DNA of 36,757 nucleotides, taken from NCBI GenBank assembly GCA_017615325.1, contig JAGAAI010000029.1, forward strand, positions 1-36,757. The letters are read 5' to 3'. The DNA comes from Clostridiales bacterium. GTDB taxonomy: Bacteria; Bacillota; Clostridia; Saccharofermentanales; Saccharofermentanaceae. The notes below the pieces were generated by a model that had not been told where the DNA came from, did not search any database, and worked only from the letters and a program-made list of their open reading frames with translations. Of this stretch, positions 7,125 through 15,857 are shown in pieces; the stretch's first letter is position 1; every line of letters starts with the position of its first letter. The position numbers and the translations under genes were made by a program.

Positions 7125-8123
7125 ATGAAAAGATCCGATCACCCGAAAACAATCGTTGCAGCAGTTATGGTCCTTCTGATGACAATGTCTGTAGCATGCT
7201 CGTCAAACCAGCCGGCTGAGACGACAACTACAACAAGCGCAGCGACTACTGCCAGTCAGACAGAAGAAACTACCGCCACAACTACAACGGAACAGACAGA
7301 AGATACAACAGAAACAAGCAAGGTACAAGAAGCCGTTGTTCCTGAAGGATTCATAGGATCCTGGTCTTGTGAGGAAAAGGCATCAGACGGCAAAACTGAT
7401 ACGAGCTTTTATGCTATGTACATAAAGAAGAACGGTTACTTCAGCATCTATGATCAGGCTGCAGGCAATCCCGGGATATCCGGTTTCATGAAAAACGATA
7501 CCGGAAGTTCTGTCTCCTGCGTATTTGAGATGGATGACTTCGACGTTCCTTTCTGCTGGAAACTTGAATCACCGGAGGACAATCTGGATTACGAGCTTGA
7601 CGGAGATAACTTGAAGTTAGGTCACAATGATGTCTGGATGATCTTCCACCGCGAAGAAAGTGATGAGGAGGAAGATATCGATTACGAGCATCTGCCCGAG
7701 TCTTTGGATAACCTGATAAGTTATGATCTTCCCAAGGATTATCTTCCTGACATGAAGTATAAATACAACGATGAGGAATGGAATCCGGTCGTACAGAGAG
7801 CTTACATGAAAGAGGATGAAGGTTATGTCTCTTTTGCGATCTTCTCTTTTGAAGGTTACGACTGTCTTGGAGAAATCGATCAGGCGATCGATGTAAACGA
7901 TTATATAAACAAGCTGAAAGACAAGAAGGAAATAGATATCGGAGGACAGACGGGATATATCGGAACCATTGATTCTGACGATACCGAAGAAATGTCCGGG
8001 GTAGCATATGTTGCAAAAGGTGATTACGTATTCGAGTTCCGTTTAGATAATTTCGATGATAAGGTCACTGACAAACAGATGAAAACATTTGAGGATATCA
8101 TAGGGACTGTAAAGTTTAAGTAA
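7125..8123 (+). CDS. Thr-rich lipoprotein of unknown function
   Basis: 332 residues from the ATG at 7125, with AAGGGG at 7107-7112 upstream. A charged start, the hydrophobic segment TIVAAVMVLLMTMSVAC and the cysteine in SVACSS point to a lipoprotein signal. Next comes a low-complexity linker rich in Thr, Glu and Ala (about 32-68), typical of cell-wall-spanning spacers. The folded part has two pieces: about 72-180, starting PEGFIGSWSCEE (a lipocalin-like or DUF-type beta strand opening), and about 185-332, with FAIFSFEGYDCLGEID and EFRLDNFDDKVTD. I recognise no family for either. Probably an exported surface lipoprotein. The in-frame codons upstream of 7125 overlap the GrpB-like gene and are unlikely to be used. 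Confidence 0.7.
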   Translation: MKRSDHPKTIVAAVMVLLMTMSVACSSNQPAETTTTTSAATTASQTEETTATTTTEQTEDTTETSKVQEAVVPEGFIGSWSCEEKASDGKTDTSFYAMYIKKNGYFSIYDQAAGNPGISGFMKNDTGSSVSCVFEMDDFDVPFCWKLESPEDNLDYELDGDNLKLGHNDVWMIFHREESDEEEDIDYEHLPESLDNLISYDLPKDYLPDMKYKYNDEEWNPVVQRAYMKEDEGYVSFAIFSFEGYDCLGEIDQAIDVNDYINKLKDKKEIDIGGQTGYIGTIDSDDTEEMSGVAYVAKGDYVFEFRLDNFDDKVTDKQMKTFEDIIGTVKFK

Positions 8124-8159
8124 GAGACAGATTACATCATCAGGGAAGGAATAAACCTC

Positions 8160-8705
8160 ATGAATACACTTGTCATCAACTGCAGTCCGGTAAGGACGGG
8201 AGCAACGGCTAAGATAGTGGAGACAGTTTCCGCTATTCTGTCTTCAAGATCTGAAGTTAAGACAGTCTGTATCGACGACTATAAGTTTTCTTACTGCAAA
8301 GGCTGCAGGAGCTGCCATAAGACTGCAAACTGTGTTCAGACAGATGATGTGGATCTTCTGATGGCTGAATTTGAATGGGCGGATATCATCGTATCAGTTG
8401 CTCCTTCCTATTGGGCAGATATTCCGGGGCAGTTCAAGGCTTTCATCGACAGATGCACGCCCTGGTGTAATACCCACGAGCCGCATAAGACGCTTTCGCC
8501 CGGCAAGAAGGGATATTCCATCGCGCTAAGGACAGGTCCTAACATGAAAGAGTGTGACAGGATCATCCAGAGCATAGAACATTTCTACGGCCACCTTGAG
8601 ATCGAATCAAAAGGTCATTTGGGGCTTGTCTCGGTAGAATATAAAGAAGATCTTGAACCTAAGATCAAGGAGATAACTGAATTCGCGCAAAGCATCATTA
8701 CATGA
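8160..8705 (+). CDS. Flavodoxin-fold NAD(P)H-dependent oxidoreductase, Isf-like
   Basis: 181 residues with a flavodoxin-like fold: LVINCSPVRTGATAKIV is the FMN-phosphate loop after beta1, and VSVAPSYWADIPGQFKAFIDR is the second FMN loop. A compact cysteine motif, C46-x2-C49-x2-C52-x5-C58 (CKGCRSCHKTANC), matches the arrangement that binds a 4Fe-4S cluster in iron-sulfur flavoproteins (Isf). It is also seen in related NADPH-dependent FMN reductases. The role would be electron transfer or reduction of small molecules in the cytoplasm. GAAGGA precedes the ATG by about 10 bases. The partner redox proteins are not nearby. Confidence 0.82.
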   Translation: MNTLVINCSPVRTGATAKIVETVSAILSSRSEVKTVCIDDYKFSYCKGCRSCHKTANCVQTDDVDLLMAEFEWADIIVSVAPSYWADIPGQFKAFIDRCTPWCNTHEPHKTLSPGKKGYSIALRTGPNMKECDRIIQSIEHFYGHLEIESKGHLGLVSVEYKEDLEPKIKEITEFAQSIIT

Positions 8706-8768
8706 TCATTTCATGAGAAGATATATATTTTTTGAGGGTTTAGGGGGCCTTCGTAAGGAGCTATTGTT

Positions 8769-9593
8769 ATGAGGTTAGGAACATCATCGCCTTTGGCGCA
8801 TTCCACTCCGGAAGAGTGGGCTGCAAATCAGGTAAGTTTAGGAATGAGATGCGTTAACTTCCCCCTGAACTGTGAGGAGACGGAAGAGAAGATAATCTCC
8901 TATCGCGATGCAGCTGTAAAGAATGATCTTCTGATCGCAGAAGTCGGTATCTGGAGGAATGCTCTGGCGCAGGATCCTGATGAAAGAAAGAAAAACATCG
9001 ACTATTGTGTGAGGCAGTTAAGACTGGCAGATTTTCTTGGCGCAAGGTGCGCGGTCAATGTGGCAGGTGCGTTAGGTCCCAGATGGGACGGGCACTATAA
9101 AGAAAACTTTTCGGTGAGAGCCTGGGAAGAAACAGTATCAGTGATAAGGCAGATCATTGATACGGCAGACGTTAGGAATACATACTTTACGATAGAACCC
9201 ATGCCCTGGATGATCCCGACGGGGCCTGACGAATATCTCAAACTTATGGAAATGGTCGACAGGGACCGCTTTGCAGTTCACATGGACATAATAAACATGA
9301 CAAATTCTGCCCAAAGATATTTTAATGCCGAGGAGTTTGTCGATGAGGTTTGTGAGAAACTGGGAACTAAGATCAGGAGCTGCCATATAAAGGACGTGCA
9401 TCTTGCCGAAGAATACACCTTCCGCCTGGAAGAGTGCGGCCCCGGAGACGGTGAGTTCCCGCTGAAGTATTACGTAAAGAAGATGACCTCTCTTGACCCT
9501 GACATGCCGGTCATATTGGAGCATCTTGATACAGATGAAGAATACATCAGGTACATGAATTATCTTAAGGAGGAACTATATGGGATACAGTAG
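8769..9593 (+). CDS. Sugar phosphate isomerase/epimerase-like TIM-barrel protein
   Basis: 274 residues of the AP-endonuclease-2/xylose-isomerase-like TIM barrel. Expected metal ligands are at the barrel strand ends: E143 (FTIEPMP), D173 (VHMDIIN), H206 (SCHIKDVH) and E251 (VILEHL). Such enzymes isomerise or epimerise sugars, inosose or hydroxypyruvate-type substrates. The precise substrate is not visible. The ribosome site AAGGAG (8755-8760) is close to the ATG. The last 14 bases overlap the FMN-dehydrogenase gene at 9580, implying translational coupling and a shared pathway, perhaps catabolism of a polyol or hydroxyacid. Confidence 0.85.
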   Translation: MRLGTSSPLAHSTPEEWAANQVSLGMRCVNFPLNCEETEEKIISYRDAAVKNDLLIAEVGIWRNALAQDPDERKKNIDYCVRQLRLADFLGARCAVNVAGALGPRWDGHYKENFSVRAWEETVSVIRQIIDTADVRNTYFTIEPMPWMIPTGPDEYLKLMEMVDRDRFAVHMDIINMTNSAQRYFNAEEFVDEVCEKLGTKIRSCHIKDVHLAEEYTFRLEECGPGDGEFPLKYYVKKMTSLDPDMPVILEHLDTDEEYIRYMNYLKEELYGIQ

Positions 9594-10476
9594 GATAAGT
9601 GATGCCAATGAGATAACTCAAAAGTATATGGATTCGATCCTCATAGAAGAGAGGATAATCGATTCGGTCGTAGCTGATACGCAAGTTGAATTCCTGGGTG
9701 AGACTTTCAGTATGCCTGTCATGACGCCGGCTTTCTCGCATCTCGGGAATTATGCAGGAAGGGAGCTTACGGGACTCGAAGAATATTCGGTCGCAGCTAA
9801 GAACATGAATATCTTAAACTTCTGCGGCATGATGGAAAACGACATGTTCGACAAGATCGTCGCTACAGGTGCAAAGACCTGCCGTATAGTAAAACCTTAC
9901 GATGACAATGCAAAAGTAACCGATCAGATGAAATATGCAGCAGATCACGGAGCCTTTGCGATCGGAATGGACATAGACCATATATTCGGAGAGACGGGAG
10001 TCGATATCTGCGTCGGCGAGAAGATGGCAGTCCAGACCATTGATATGATGAGGTCATATGTTGAACTTACGGATCTCCCCTTTATCGTTAAGGGTGTCTT
10101 AAGTGCAAAAGATGCCGTCATATCTGCCGATATAGGAGCCAAAGCCATTATCGTAAGTCACCATCACGGAAGGATGCCCTATGCGGTTCCGCCGATGGCT
10201 GTCCTTCCTGAGATAAAGGAAGCTTTGGAAGGAAGGGATATAAAGATCATCGTTGACTGCGGTATCGAGAGCGGAGCGGATGTTTATAAAGCCTTAGCAC
10301 TAGGTGCAGATGCAGTCTGTATCGGACGTTCCATGCTGCCTTATCTTGAGAAAGAAGGCGTGGAAGGTGTCGTAAAATACCTTAACAAGGTGAAGAATGA
10401 ATTAAGATTCATCATGAGCAACACGGGCTTTGCAAAAGTTGCCGATATCGACGATTCTGCGCTTTGGTTTAACTAA
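9580..10476 (+). CDS. FMN-dependent alpha-hydroxyacid dehydrogenase-like protein
   Basis: 298 residues with the fold of lactate/glycolate oxidases: MPVMTPAFSHLGNYAG, FIVKGVLSAKDA (K171), IVSHHHGRMP (residues 191-200, holding the aligned catalytic His195 and Arg198) and VDCGIESGADVYKALALGA. The usual active-site string is SNHGGR; here it is SHHHGR, with Asn and one Gly replaced by His. The protein is also short, as typical members have about 350 or more residues. The family oxidises 2-hydroxyacids with FMN. The altered site could mean another substrate or an IDI-2-like role. Start ATG with AAGGAGGAA just upstream, inside the preceding gene. Confidence 0.82.
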   Translation: MGYSRISDANEITQKYMDSILIEERIIDSVVADTQVEFLGETFSMPVMTPAFSHLGNYAGRELTGLEEYSVAAKNMNILNFCGMMENDMFDKIVATGAKTCRIVKPYDDNAKVTDQMKYAADHGAFAIGMDIDHIFGETGVDICVGEKMAVQTIDMMRSYVELTDLPFIVKGVLSAKDAVISADIGAKAIIVSHHHGRMPYAVPPMAVLPEIKEALEGRDIKIIVDCGIESGADVYKALALGADAVCIGRSMLPYLEKEGVEGVVKYLNKVKNELRFIMSNTGFAKVADIDDSALWFN

Positions 10477-10506
10477 GAGGATGATCCTGCCCCGGGACTT
10501 CGAGTG

Positions 10507-10535
10507 TTGAAGTTATTATTTTAAAATAATATAAT
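10507..10535 (+). promoter_or_regulatory. Promoter with embedded 18-base palindrome
   Basis: TTGAAG (10507-10512), a 17-base spacer and a perfect TATAAT (10530-10535) precede the operon that starts at 10605. Positions 10514-10531 form a perfect palindrome (TATTATTTT and its reverse complement), filling the spacer and touching the -10. A repressor binding there would occlude RNA polymerase. The A/T-only sequence could equally be a simple AT-rich promoter. Confidence 0.7.
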
Positions 10536-10604
10536 TAGCGCTGTGGATCTTGTCCTGATCCGCAAAGTTTGACAACTATTAATGCGGGGGAAGAGATCCA
10601 TCGG

Positions 10605-11918
10605 ATGAATATGATCCAACAGTTATATATCGATCCAGGCACAGGGGGTATGCTCTTTACCATACTGTTCGGTCTGTTCAGTGTGGTCGTTTTCTCTTTC
10701 CGTGCGCTCTTAATGAAGATGAAGTACCGCTCCATAGGCGGAGAGAAAGCGAAGATCAACGAACAGAAGATCCCCCTTGTGATATTTGCTGAGGACAAAA
10801 GATACTGGAATGTCTTTAAACCGATCCTTGACGAGCTTGAGGCAAGATCACAAAAGACTGTTTATCTTACATGTTCTGAGGATGATCCATTTTTTGATAA
10901 AGACTACAGATTTATTACCGGTGAGTTTATAGGAAATGGCAACAAAGCATTTTCCAGACTTAATCTGTTGAATGCTTCCGTGGTCCTGTCAACTACTCCG
11001 AGCCTTGATGTGTTCCAGTGGAAAAGATCAGCTAATGTAGACTGCTACATATATATTTTCCATGCTCCCAATGATGCAACCCTTTACCGCATGTTCGGTC
11101 TTGATCATTATGATGCGTTTATCTTGTCCGGGGAGTATCAGGAGAAACAGATCAGACAACTGGAGGAAATGCGCGGGATAAGCCCGAGAGACATAGAGAT
11201 ATGCGGTCTTCCTTATATGGATAATATGTTGAAAAGACTAAATGACGCAGAAGAGCTTTCTGCTCACGAGAGGACGGTCATCCTGGCTCCGACCTGGGGC
11301 TTCAACGGGATCTTTTCAAGATACGGAGATAAGGTAATAGATAATCTTATCTCCACAGGGTACAAGGTCATAATCAGACCTCATCCCCAGTCTTTCTCGT
11401 CAGAAAAAGAGATGATCGAGAAACTTATGGCGAAGTATAATGATCCTGATGTAGTTGAATGGAACAGGGACAATGATAATTTCGAAGTCTTAAGAAGAAC
11501 GGATATCCTGATATCCGACTATTCCGGTGTCCTTTTTGATTATTCCCTGGTATTTAATAAACCCGTTATCTATACAAAAGCCGGCATTGATTATTCTCCA
11601 CTTGATGCAGCGTGGATCGATGAGGAGAGCTGGACCTTGAAGATACTTCCTTCTCTTGGTCTTGAACTTAATGAAGAAAACATAGGAGATATCAAGACTC
11701 TTATCGACAGATGTATTGAAGATCCTTCTTTTGCCGAGGGACGCCAAAGGGCACGCTCTGAGACATGGTTCCATATGGGTGAGGGGGCAAAGCGAAGCGT
11801 CGATTTTATCTTGAGAAAATATGATGAACTGGTTGCAAGAAGGACCGAAGAAGAAAAAAGGGCAGAAGCGGAATCAAAAGATAAGAAGAAGTTTGCCTTA
11901 AAGAAAGGCGGGTTCTGA
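10605..11918 (+). CDS. CDP-glycerol:glycerophosphotransferase-like membrane protein
   Basis: 437 residues. An N-terminal stretch (YIDPGTGGMLFTILFGLFSVVV) forms a membrane anchor. The rest has the TagB/TagF-type polyol-phosphate transferase layout: VDCYIYIFHAPNDATLY (catalytic His region), ILAPTWGFN, IIRPHPQS and the nucleotide-binding LISDYSGVLFDYSL. The C-terminal tail is lysine-rich. Such enzymes transfer glycerol- or ribitol-phosphate from CDP donors onto a wall-teichoic-acid-like acceptor on the inner membrane face. The ATG at 10605 is preferred (GGGGGAAGAG at 10586-10595); a TTG at 10569 would only lengthen the N-terminus. The next gene follows after 4 bases. Confidence 0.86.
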   Translation: MNMIQQLYIDPGTGGMLFTILFGLFSVVVFSFRALLMKMKYRSIGGEKAKINEQKIPLVIFAEDKRYWNVFKPILDELEARSQKTVYLTCSEDDPFFDKDYRFITGEFIGNGNKAFSRLNLLNASVVLSTTPSLDVFQWKRSANVDCYIYIFHAPNDATLYRMFGLDHYDAFILSGEYQEKQIRQLEEMRGISPRDIEICGLPYMDNMLKRLNDAEELSAHERTVILAPTWGFNGIFSRYGDKVIDNLISTGYKVIIRPHPQSFSSEKEMIEKLMAKYNDPDVVEWNRDNDNFEVLRRTDILISDYSGVLFDYSLVFNKPVIYTKAGIDYSPLDAAWIDEESWTLKILPSLGLELNEENIGDIKTLIDRCIEDPSFAEGRQRARSETWFHMGEGAKRSVDFILRKYDELVARRTEEEKRAEAESKDKKKFALKKGGF

Positions 11919-11922
11919 TAAT

Positions 11923-14691
11923 ATGACCTTTCTGAATGCGATATATAAGCTGATAATCGCCCCCCTTGAACTTCTCTTTGAAGTTATATTTGAGATCGCC
12001 AACAAGATAATCGGCAATGCGGGATTATCGATCATATTCCTGAGCCTTGCAGTCAGTTTCCTTGTATTGCCTCTCTATAAAAGAGCAGACGAACTGCAGG
12101 CTGAAGAGCGTGATATCCAGGCTAAGATGGCACCGTGGGTCAAGCACATAAAGAAGACATTCAAGGGAGATGAACGCTTCTTGATGCTCCAGGAATATTA
12201 CAGGATCAATAACTATAAACCGGTCTATGCTCTAAAGAGCTCGGTATCACTGCTCCTGCAGATCCCTTTCTTCATCGCAGCCTATAACCTTCTTTCCGGG
12301 ATGAAGAGCCTTCAGGGAATGCCGTTTGGTTTTATAGCAGATCTCGGTAAAGAAGATGCATTGTTCATGATAGGCAGTTTCCCCGTTAACATCCTGCCTA
12401 TCCTGATGACGCTTGTAAATATCGTGTCAGGCATCATATACGCCAAGGGGCATCCTTTAAGAGCGAAGATCCAGGTCTACGGTCTTGCGGCAGTATTCCT
12501 TGTCCTGCTCTACCATTCCCCGGCCGGACTTGTTTTCTACTGGCTTTTGAATAACGTCTTCTCTCTTTTGAAGAACGTATTCTACAAGCTTAAGGAACCT
12601 AAGAAAGTGTTGAGCATCGTCCTTGCAGCAGCAGGTCTCATCCTGCTCGCAGTGACGGTCATAAGACCGGATCTTGATGGCAGGCAAAAGATACTTCTTT
12701 CGATAGGAAGCGTGCTCCTGTTATTGCCTCTGGTATCTGTTTTCCTGCCTTTGAAGAAAAAGACCGGGAACTATAGTAAAGATGCACTGGCATTCTTTAC
12801 GGGTGCGATCCTCATGTCGCTTATCACGGGACTTCTCATCCCGTCAGTTGTCATCAATGATTCCGCTTTGGAATTTATCGACATCATGGGTATCACCAAT
12901 CCGGCTATATATGTCGTTAACTCTATGCTCCTGTCATTTGGTACCTGGGTTCTCTGGGGCGGAGTATTCTACTTCCTTACAAGTGACAGGGTCAAATACA
13001 TCTTTGGCAGGACGATCTGGATCATATGCGGTGTATCTATAATAGATTATCTCCTGTTTGGAACAGACTTAGGTATCATGTCATCAGCCCTGCAGTATGA
13101 GAAGACACCGGATTTCGGACTTTCTCAGATCGTTGTTAACTCTCTTGTTGTTATAGCCGTTGCAGCTGTTTTCTGGCTCTTCTATTCTAAGTTCCGCAAG
13201 ATAGCTAAGACAGTCATGATCGTCGGCATAATGACGGTTACTTATCTTGGCATAATGAACATGGTGCTTATCTGTCAATCCTACAGCTGGTATCAGAATC
13301 AGGCAGCTGAAACATCAGATGAACTTGCAAATATCCCCTTAAGCAAAAACGGCAAGAACGTCATTGTACTGATGCTCGACCGCTCCATGGGAACACAGGT
13401 TCCCTATATAATGAATGAGAAACCCGAACTCAAAGATAAGTTTGACGGTTTTACCTATTATCACAACACCGTATCTTACGGCTCATGGACATTGATAGGC
13501 GCTCCGGCCCTGTTCGGAGGATACGACTATACACCGGAGAACATCAACGCGAGAGACGGTGAGAGCCTTGTAAGTAAACACAATGAATCGCTGAGGGTCA
13601 TGCCGGTTCTTTTCGGTGAGAATGGTTTTAAGGTGACCGTTTGTGATCCTTCTTATGCCGGCTACAAGATGGTTCCGGATCTGTCGATCTACAATGATCA
13701 TCCGGAGTTTAATGTCTACATTACGAACGGAAGGTTTGATTATTTCGGTGGTACGCAGGACGGTGCCAGGATCTTGGACACGATCAACCGCATGAATGAG
13801 ATGCGCAACCGTAATTTCTACTGCTTTGCTCTCATGAAGATATCACCTCTTATCCTGCAGGAGACTATCTATGACGATGGCGGATATAATGAGTCTGATC
13901 TTGTTACGGGAGTGTCGGATGACAATTTCAACACGACCCTGACCCAGCACCTGTACGGTATCTCAAAAAGCGTGGGTTACTTCCATGATTTTATAAATGC
14001 ATATGCGGTCCTGGATAATCTTCCCAAGATAACGACGGTTGATGACAGCAACGAAAACAATTTCCTCATGATGGAAAATGATACTGCCCATGCGCCCTGC
14101 CTTTTGCAGGAACCGGATTATGTTCCTGCCATGAATGTCGATAATACGGCATATGATGTTGATATGGTTGATCGTTATACGGTAGACGGCAAGACGATGA
14201 AGATGGAAACGGATAAACAGGTCATACATTATCACTCGAACATGGCAACTTTCTTAAAGCTCGGTGAATGGTTCGATTATCTTCGCGACGCGGGTGTCTA
14301 CGATAACACCAGGATCATCCTTGTGGCTGACCACGGAAGGGACCTGGATCAGTTCCACGTATTCTGTGATGACAAGGATCTGGAATTCTTTATGCCGCTC
14401 CTGATGGTTAAGGATTTTAACGCAACAGGATTCACGGTATCAGATGAGTTCATGACCAATGGTGATACGCCGACTCTTGCAACCAAAGATCTCATAGAAG
14501 ATCCTGTTAATCCTTTTACGGGGAACCCCATTAATTCTGATTACAAAAACGGACCCCAGAATATCTTCTTCTCGGATTTTATCGACAGCACGGAAGTTAC
14601 CGGCAACGTTTTCCCGGCAGGTTCCTGGTTTACTTATGAGGGAGACGATCCTCTTGATGTCAATAACTGGAAATACGTTGACGATCACTAA
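11923..14691 (+). CDS. YidC/Oxa1-like domain fused to a sulfatase/LTA-synthase-like domain
   Basis: 922 residues. Residues 1-225 follow the YidC/Oxa1 plan: an opening segment, SLAVSFLVLPLYKRADELQ, an amphipathic charged hairpin (about 52-100), LLQIPFFIAAYNLL, and AVFLVLLYHSPAGLVFYW (about 190-207). More membrane helices run to about 455. Residues about 475-910 are an alkaline-phosphatase-superfamily domain like LTA synthases and sulfatases: VIVLMLDRSMG (D486), SYGSWTLIGAPALF (T523 as likely nucleophile), HYHSNMATF and LVADHGRD (D803, H804). By eye the conserved groove Arg of YidC's first helix is Ser45. The domain order suggests an extracytoplasmic transfer enzyme on a YidC-derived membrane part. 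Co-transcribed with the polyol-phosphate transferase. The stop is 3 bases from the convergent gene. Confidence 0.85.
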   Translation: MTFLNAIYKLIIAPLELLFEVIFEIANKIIGNAGLSIIFLSLAVSFLVLPLYKRADELQAEERDIQAKMAPWVKHIKKTFKGDERFLMLQEYYRINNYKPVYALKSSVSLLLQIPFFIAAYNLLSGMKSLQGMPFGFIADLGKEDALFMIGSFPVNILPILMTLVNIVSGIIYAKGHPLRAKIQVYGLAAVFLVLLYHSPAGLVFYWLLNNVFSLLKNVFYKLKEPKKVLSIVLAAAGLILLAVTVIRPDLDGRQKILLSIGSVLLLLPLVSVFLPLKKKTGNYSKDALAFFTGAILMSLITGLLIPSVVINDSALEFIDIMGITNPAIYVVNSMLLSFGTWVLWGGVFYFLTSDRVKYIFGRTIWIICGVSIIDYLLFGTDLGIMSSALQYEKTPDFGLSQIVVNSLVVIAVAAVFWLFYSKFRKIAKTVMIVGIMTVTYLGIMNMVLICQSYSWYQNQAAETSDELANIPLSKNGKNVIVLMLDRSMGTQVPYIMNEKPELKDKFDGFTYYHNTVSYGSWTLIGAPALFGGYDYTPENINARDGESLVSKHNESLRVMPVLFGENGFKVTVCDPSYAGYKMVPDLSIYNDHPEFNVYITNGRFDYFGGTQDGARILDTINRMNEMRNRNFYCFALMKISPLILQETIYDDGGYNESDLVTGVSDDNFNTTLTQHLYGISKSVGYFHDFINAYAVLDNLPKITTVDDSNENNFLMMENDTAHAPCLLQEPDYVPAMNVDNTAYDVDMVDRYTVDGKTMKMETDKQVIHYHSNMATFLKLGEWFDYLRDAGVYDNTRIILVADHGRDLDQFHVFCDDKDLEFFMPLLMVKDFNATGFTVSDEFMTNGDTPTLATKDLIEDPVNPFTGNPINSDYKNGPQNIFFSDFIDSTEVTGNVFPAGSWFTYEGDDPLDVNNWKYVDDH

Positions 14692-14694
14692 GGA

Positions 14695-15816
14695 TCAGAG
14701 AGTCTCAAGATAATCCATAAAGTTCTTTTTGTTTTCGAGTGCAGAAGTCGTAGGGCGGCCCAGGTCAGGTCTTGCTCCGATCGAGCACTTGACCTCGATA
14801 AGACTTAATTCATTCATGCTCTTAGCCTTCTCCAACTCTTTGTCGAGATCTTCATAAGAATCAACGCTTACCGCATTGGGATATCCGCAGGATCGGGCTA
14901 TCGCAACGACGTCTGCATCGGAAGCGACAGTGGGCATTCCTCCGACCGACTCATGGGACATATTGTTGATGACAACATGAATGAGATTAGACGGCTTATT
15001 CGATCCGATCACTGCCATAGCTCCCATATGCATAAGAAGGGCGCCGTCCCCATCGATACACCAGATGCGCTGTTCAGGTTTCTGTAATGCTACCCCCAAA
15101 GCTATCGAACTTGCGTGTCCCATGGAACCTACGGTCAGAAGATCGTATTTATGACTCTGACCATTCGCTTCCCTTATCTCGAAAAGCTCCCGGCTCGCCT
15201 TTCCGGTCGTACTGATCACAGGATCTGATCCAGTTGCTTCCGTTATATGCCGGATGACTTCTTCCCTTATCATTGAATTATCGTTCTTATATTCAACCTC
15301 AGGGGCTCCTTCAAGAGCACCTTTGCGGATAACGAATGCGACATCCTTGCCCTCAGCAAGCGCCTTATTGAACTTATCCATTACGGATACGATCTCTTCT
15401 TCTGCGGTGTCTTTACTGATGATGAAGCTTTCTACTCCCATGTCTTCCAGGAGTTTTATCGTAACTTCGCCCTGATAGATATGCTGGGGTTCATCGTGTA
15501 CGCCCGGTTCGCCTCTCCATCCGATGATGAATATTACGGGGATCGCATAGACCTTATCATTAAGCAGACTTGCCAGAGGGTTGATGATGTTGCCTTCTCC
15601 GGAATTTTGCATGTAGACGACAGGGAACTTGCCCGTTGCCAGGTGGTAACCTGCGGCAAGTGCTGCAGCGTTTCCTTCATTGGCGGCTATTATGTGATGC
15701 TTTGGATCGATGCCGTAAGATGACATCAGATAGTCGCAGAGCGCTTTCAGCTGACTGTCGGGAACTCCCGTATAAAAATCCGATCCTATGATCTTAACTA
15801 AAGAATCTATTTTCAA
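14695..15816 (-). CDS. ppd: Phosphonopyruvate decarboxylase
   Basis: Thiamine-diphosphate enzyme of 373 residues that decarboxylates phosphonopyruvate to phosphonoacetaldehyde, the step that makes PEP mutase flux irreversible. Evidence: FYTGVPDSQLKAL at the N-terminus, the TPP-activating Glu in ANEGNAAALAAGY (about E47), YMQNSGEGNIINPL, GWRGEPGVHDEPQH, and the cofactor motif GDG (256-258) to NN (284-285). A TTG start at 15816 is chosen because GGAGG lies 7 bases upstream and the protein then begins at the family's usual place. Upstream in-frame ATG codons would overlap the previous gene's end. It is the last gene of the - operon and its stop faces the YidC-sulfatase stop. Confidence 0.93.
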   Translation of the reverse strand: MKIDSLVKIIGSDFYTGVPDSQLKALCDYLMSSYGIDPKHHIIAANEGNAAALAAGYHLATGKFPVVYMQNSGEGNIINPLASLLNDKVYAIPVIFIIGWRGEPGVHDEPQHIYQGEVTIKLLEDMGVESFIISKDTAEEEIVSVMDKFNKALAEGKDVAFVIRKGALEGAPEVEYKNDNSMIREEVIRHITEATGSDPVISTTGKASRELFEIREANGQSHKYDLLTVGSMGHASSIALGVALQKPEQRIWCIDGDGALLMHMGAMAVIGSNKPSNLIHVVINNMSHESVGGMPTVASDADVVAIARSCGYPNAVSVDSYEDLDKELEKAKSMNELSLIEVKCSIGARPDLGRPTTSALENKKNFMDYLETL

Positions 15817-15857
15817 TCTAATTCCTCCAATTTGTCTGTCAGGGATCCTGAAGCGGA

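Noticed and set aside
7486..8016. A 176-codon antisense frame in the Thr-rich lipoprotein gene
   Set aside because: Low-complexity Arg/Ser/His sequence, no ribosome site, and the opposite strand is a convincing lipoprotein.
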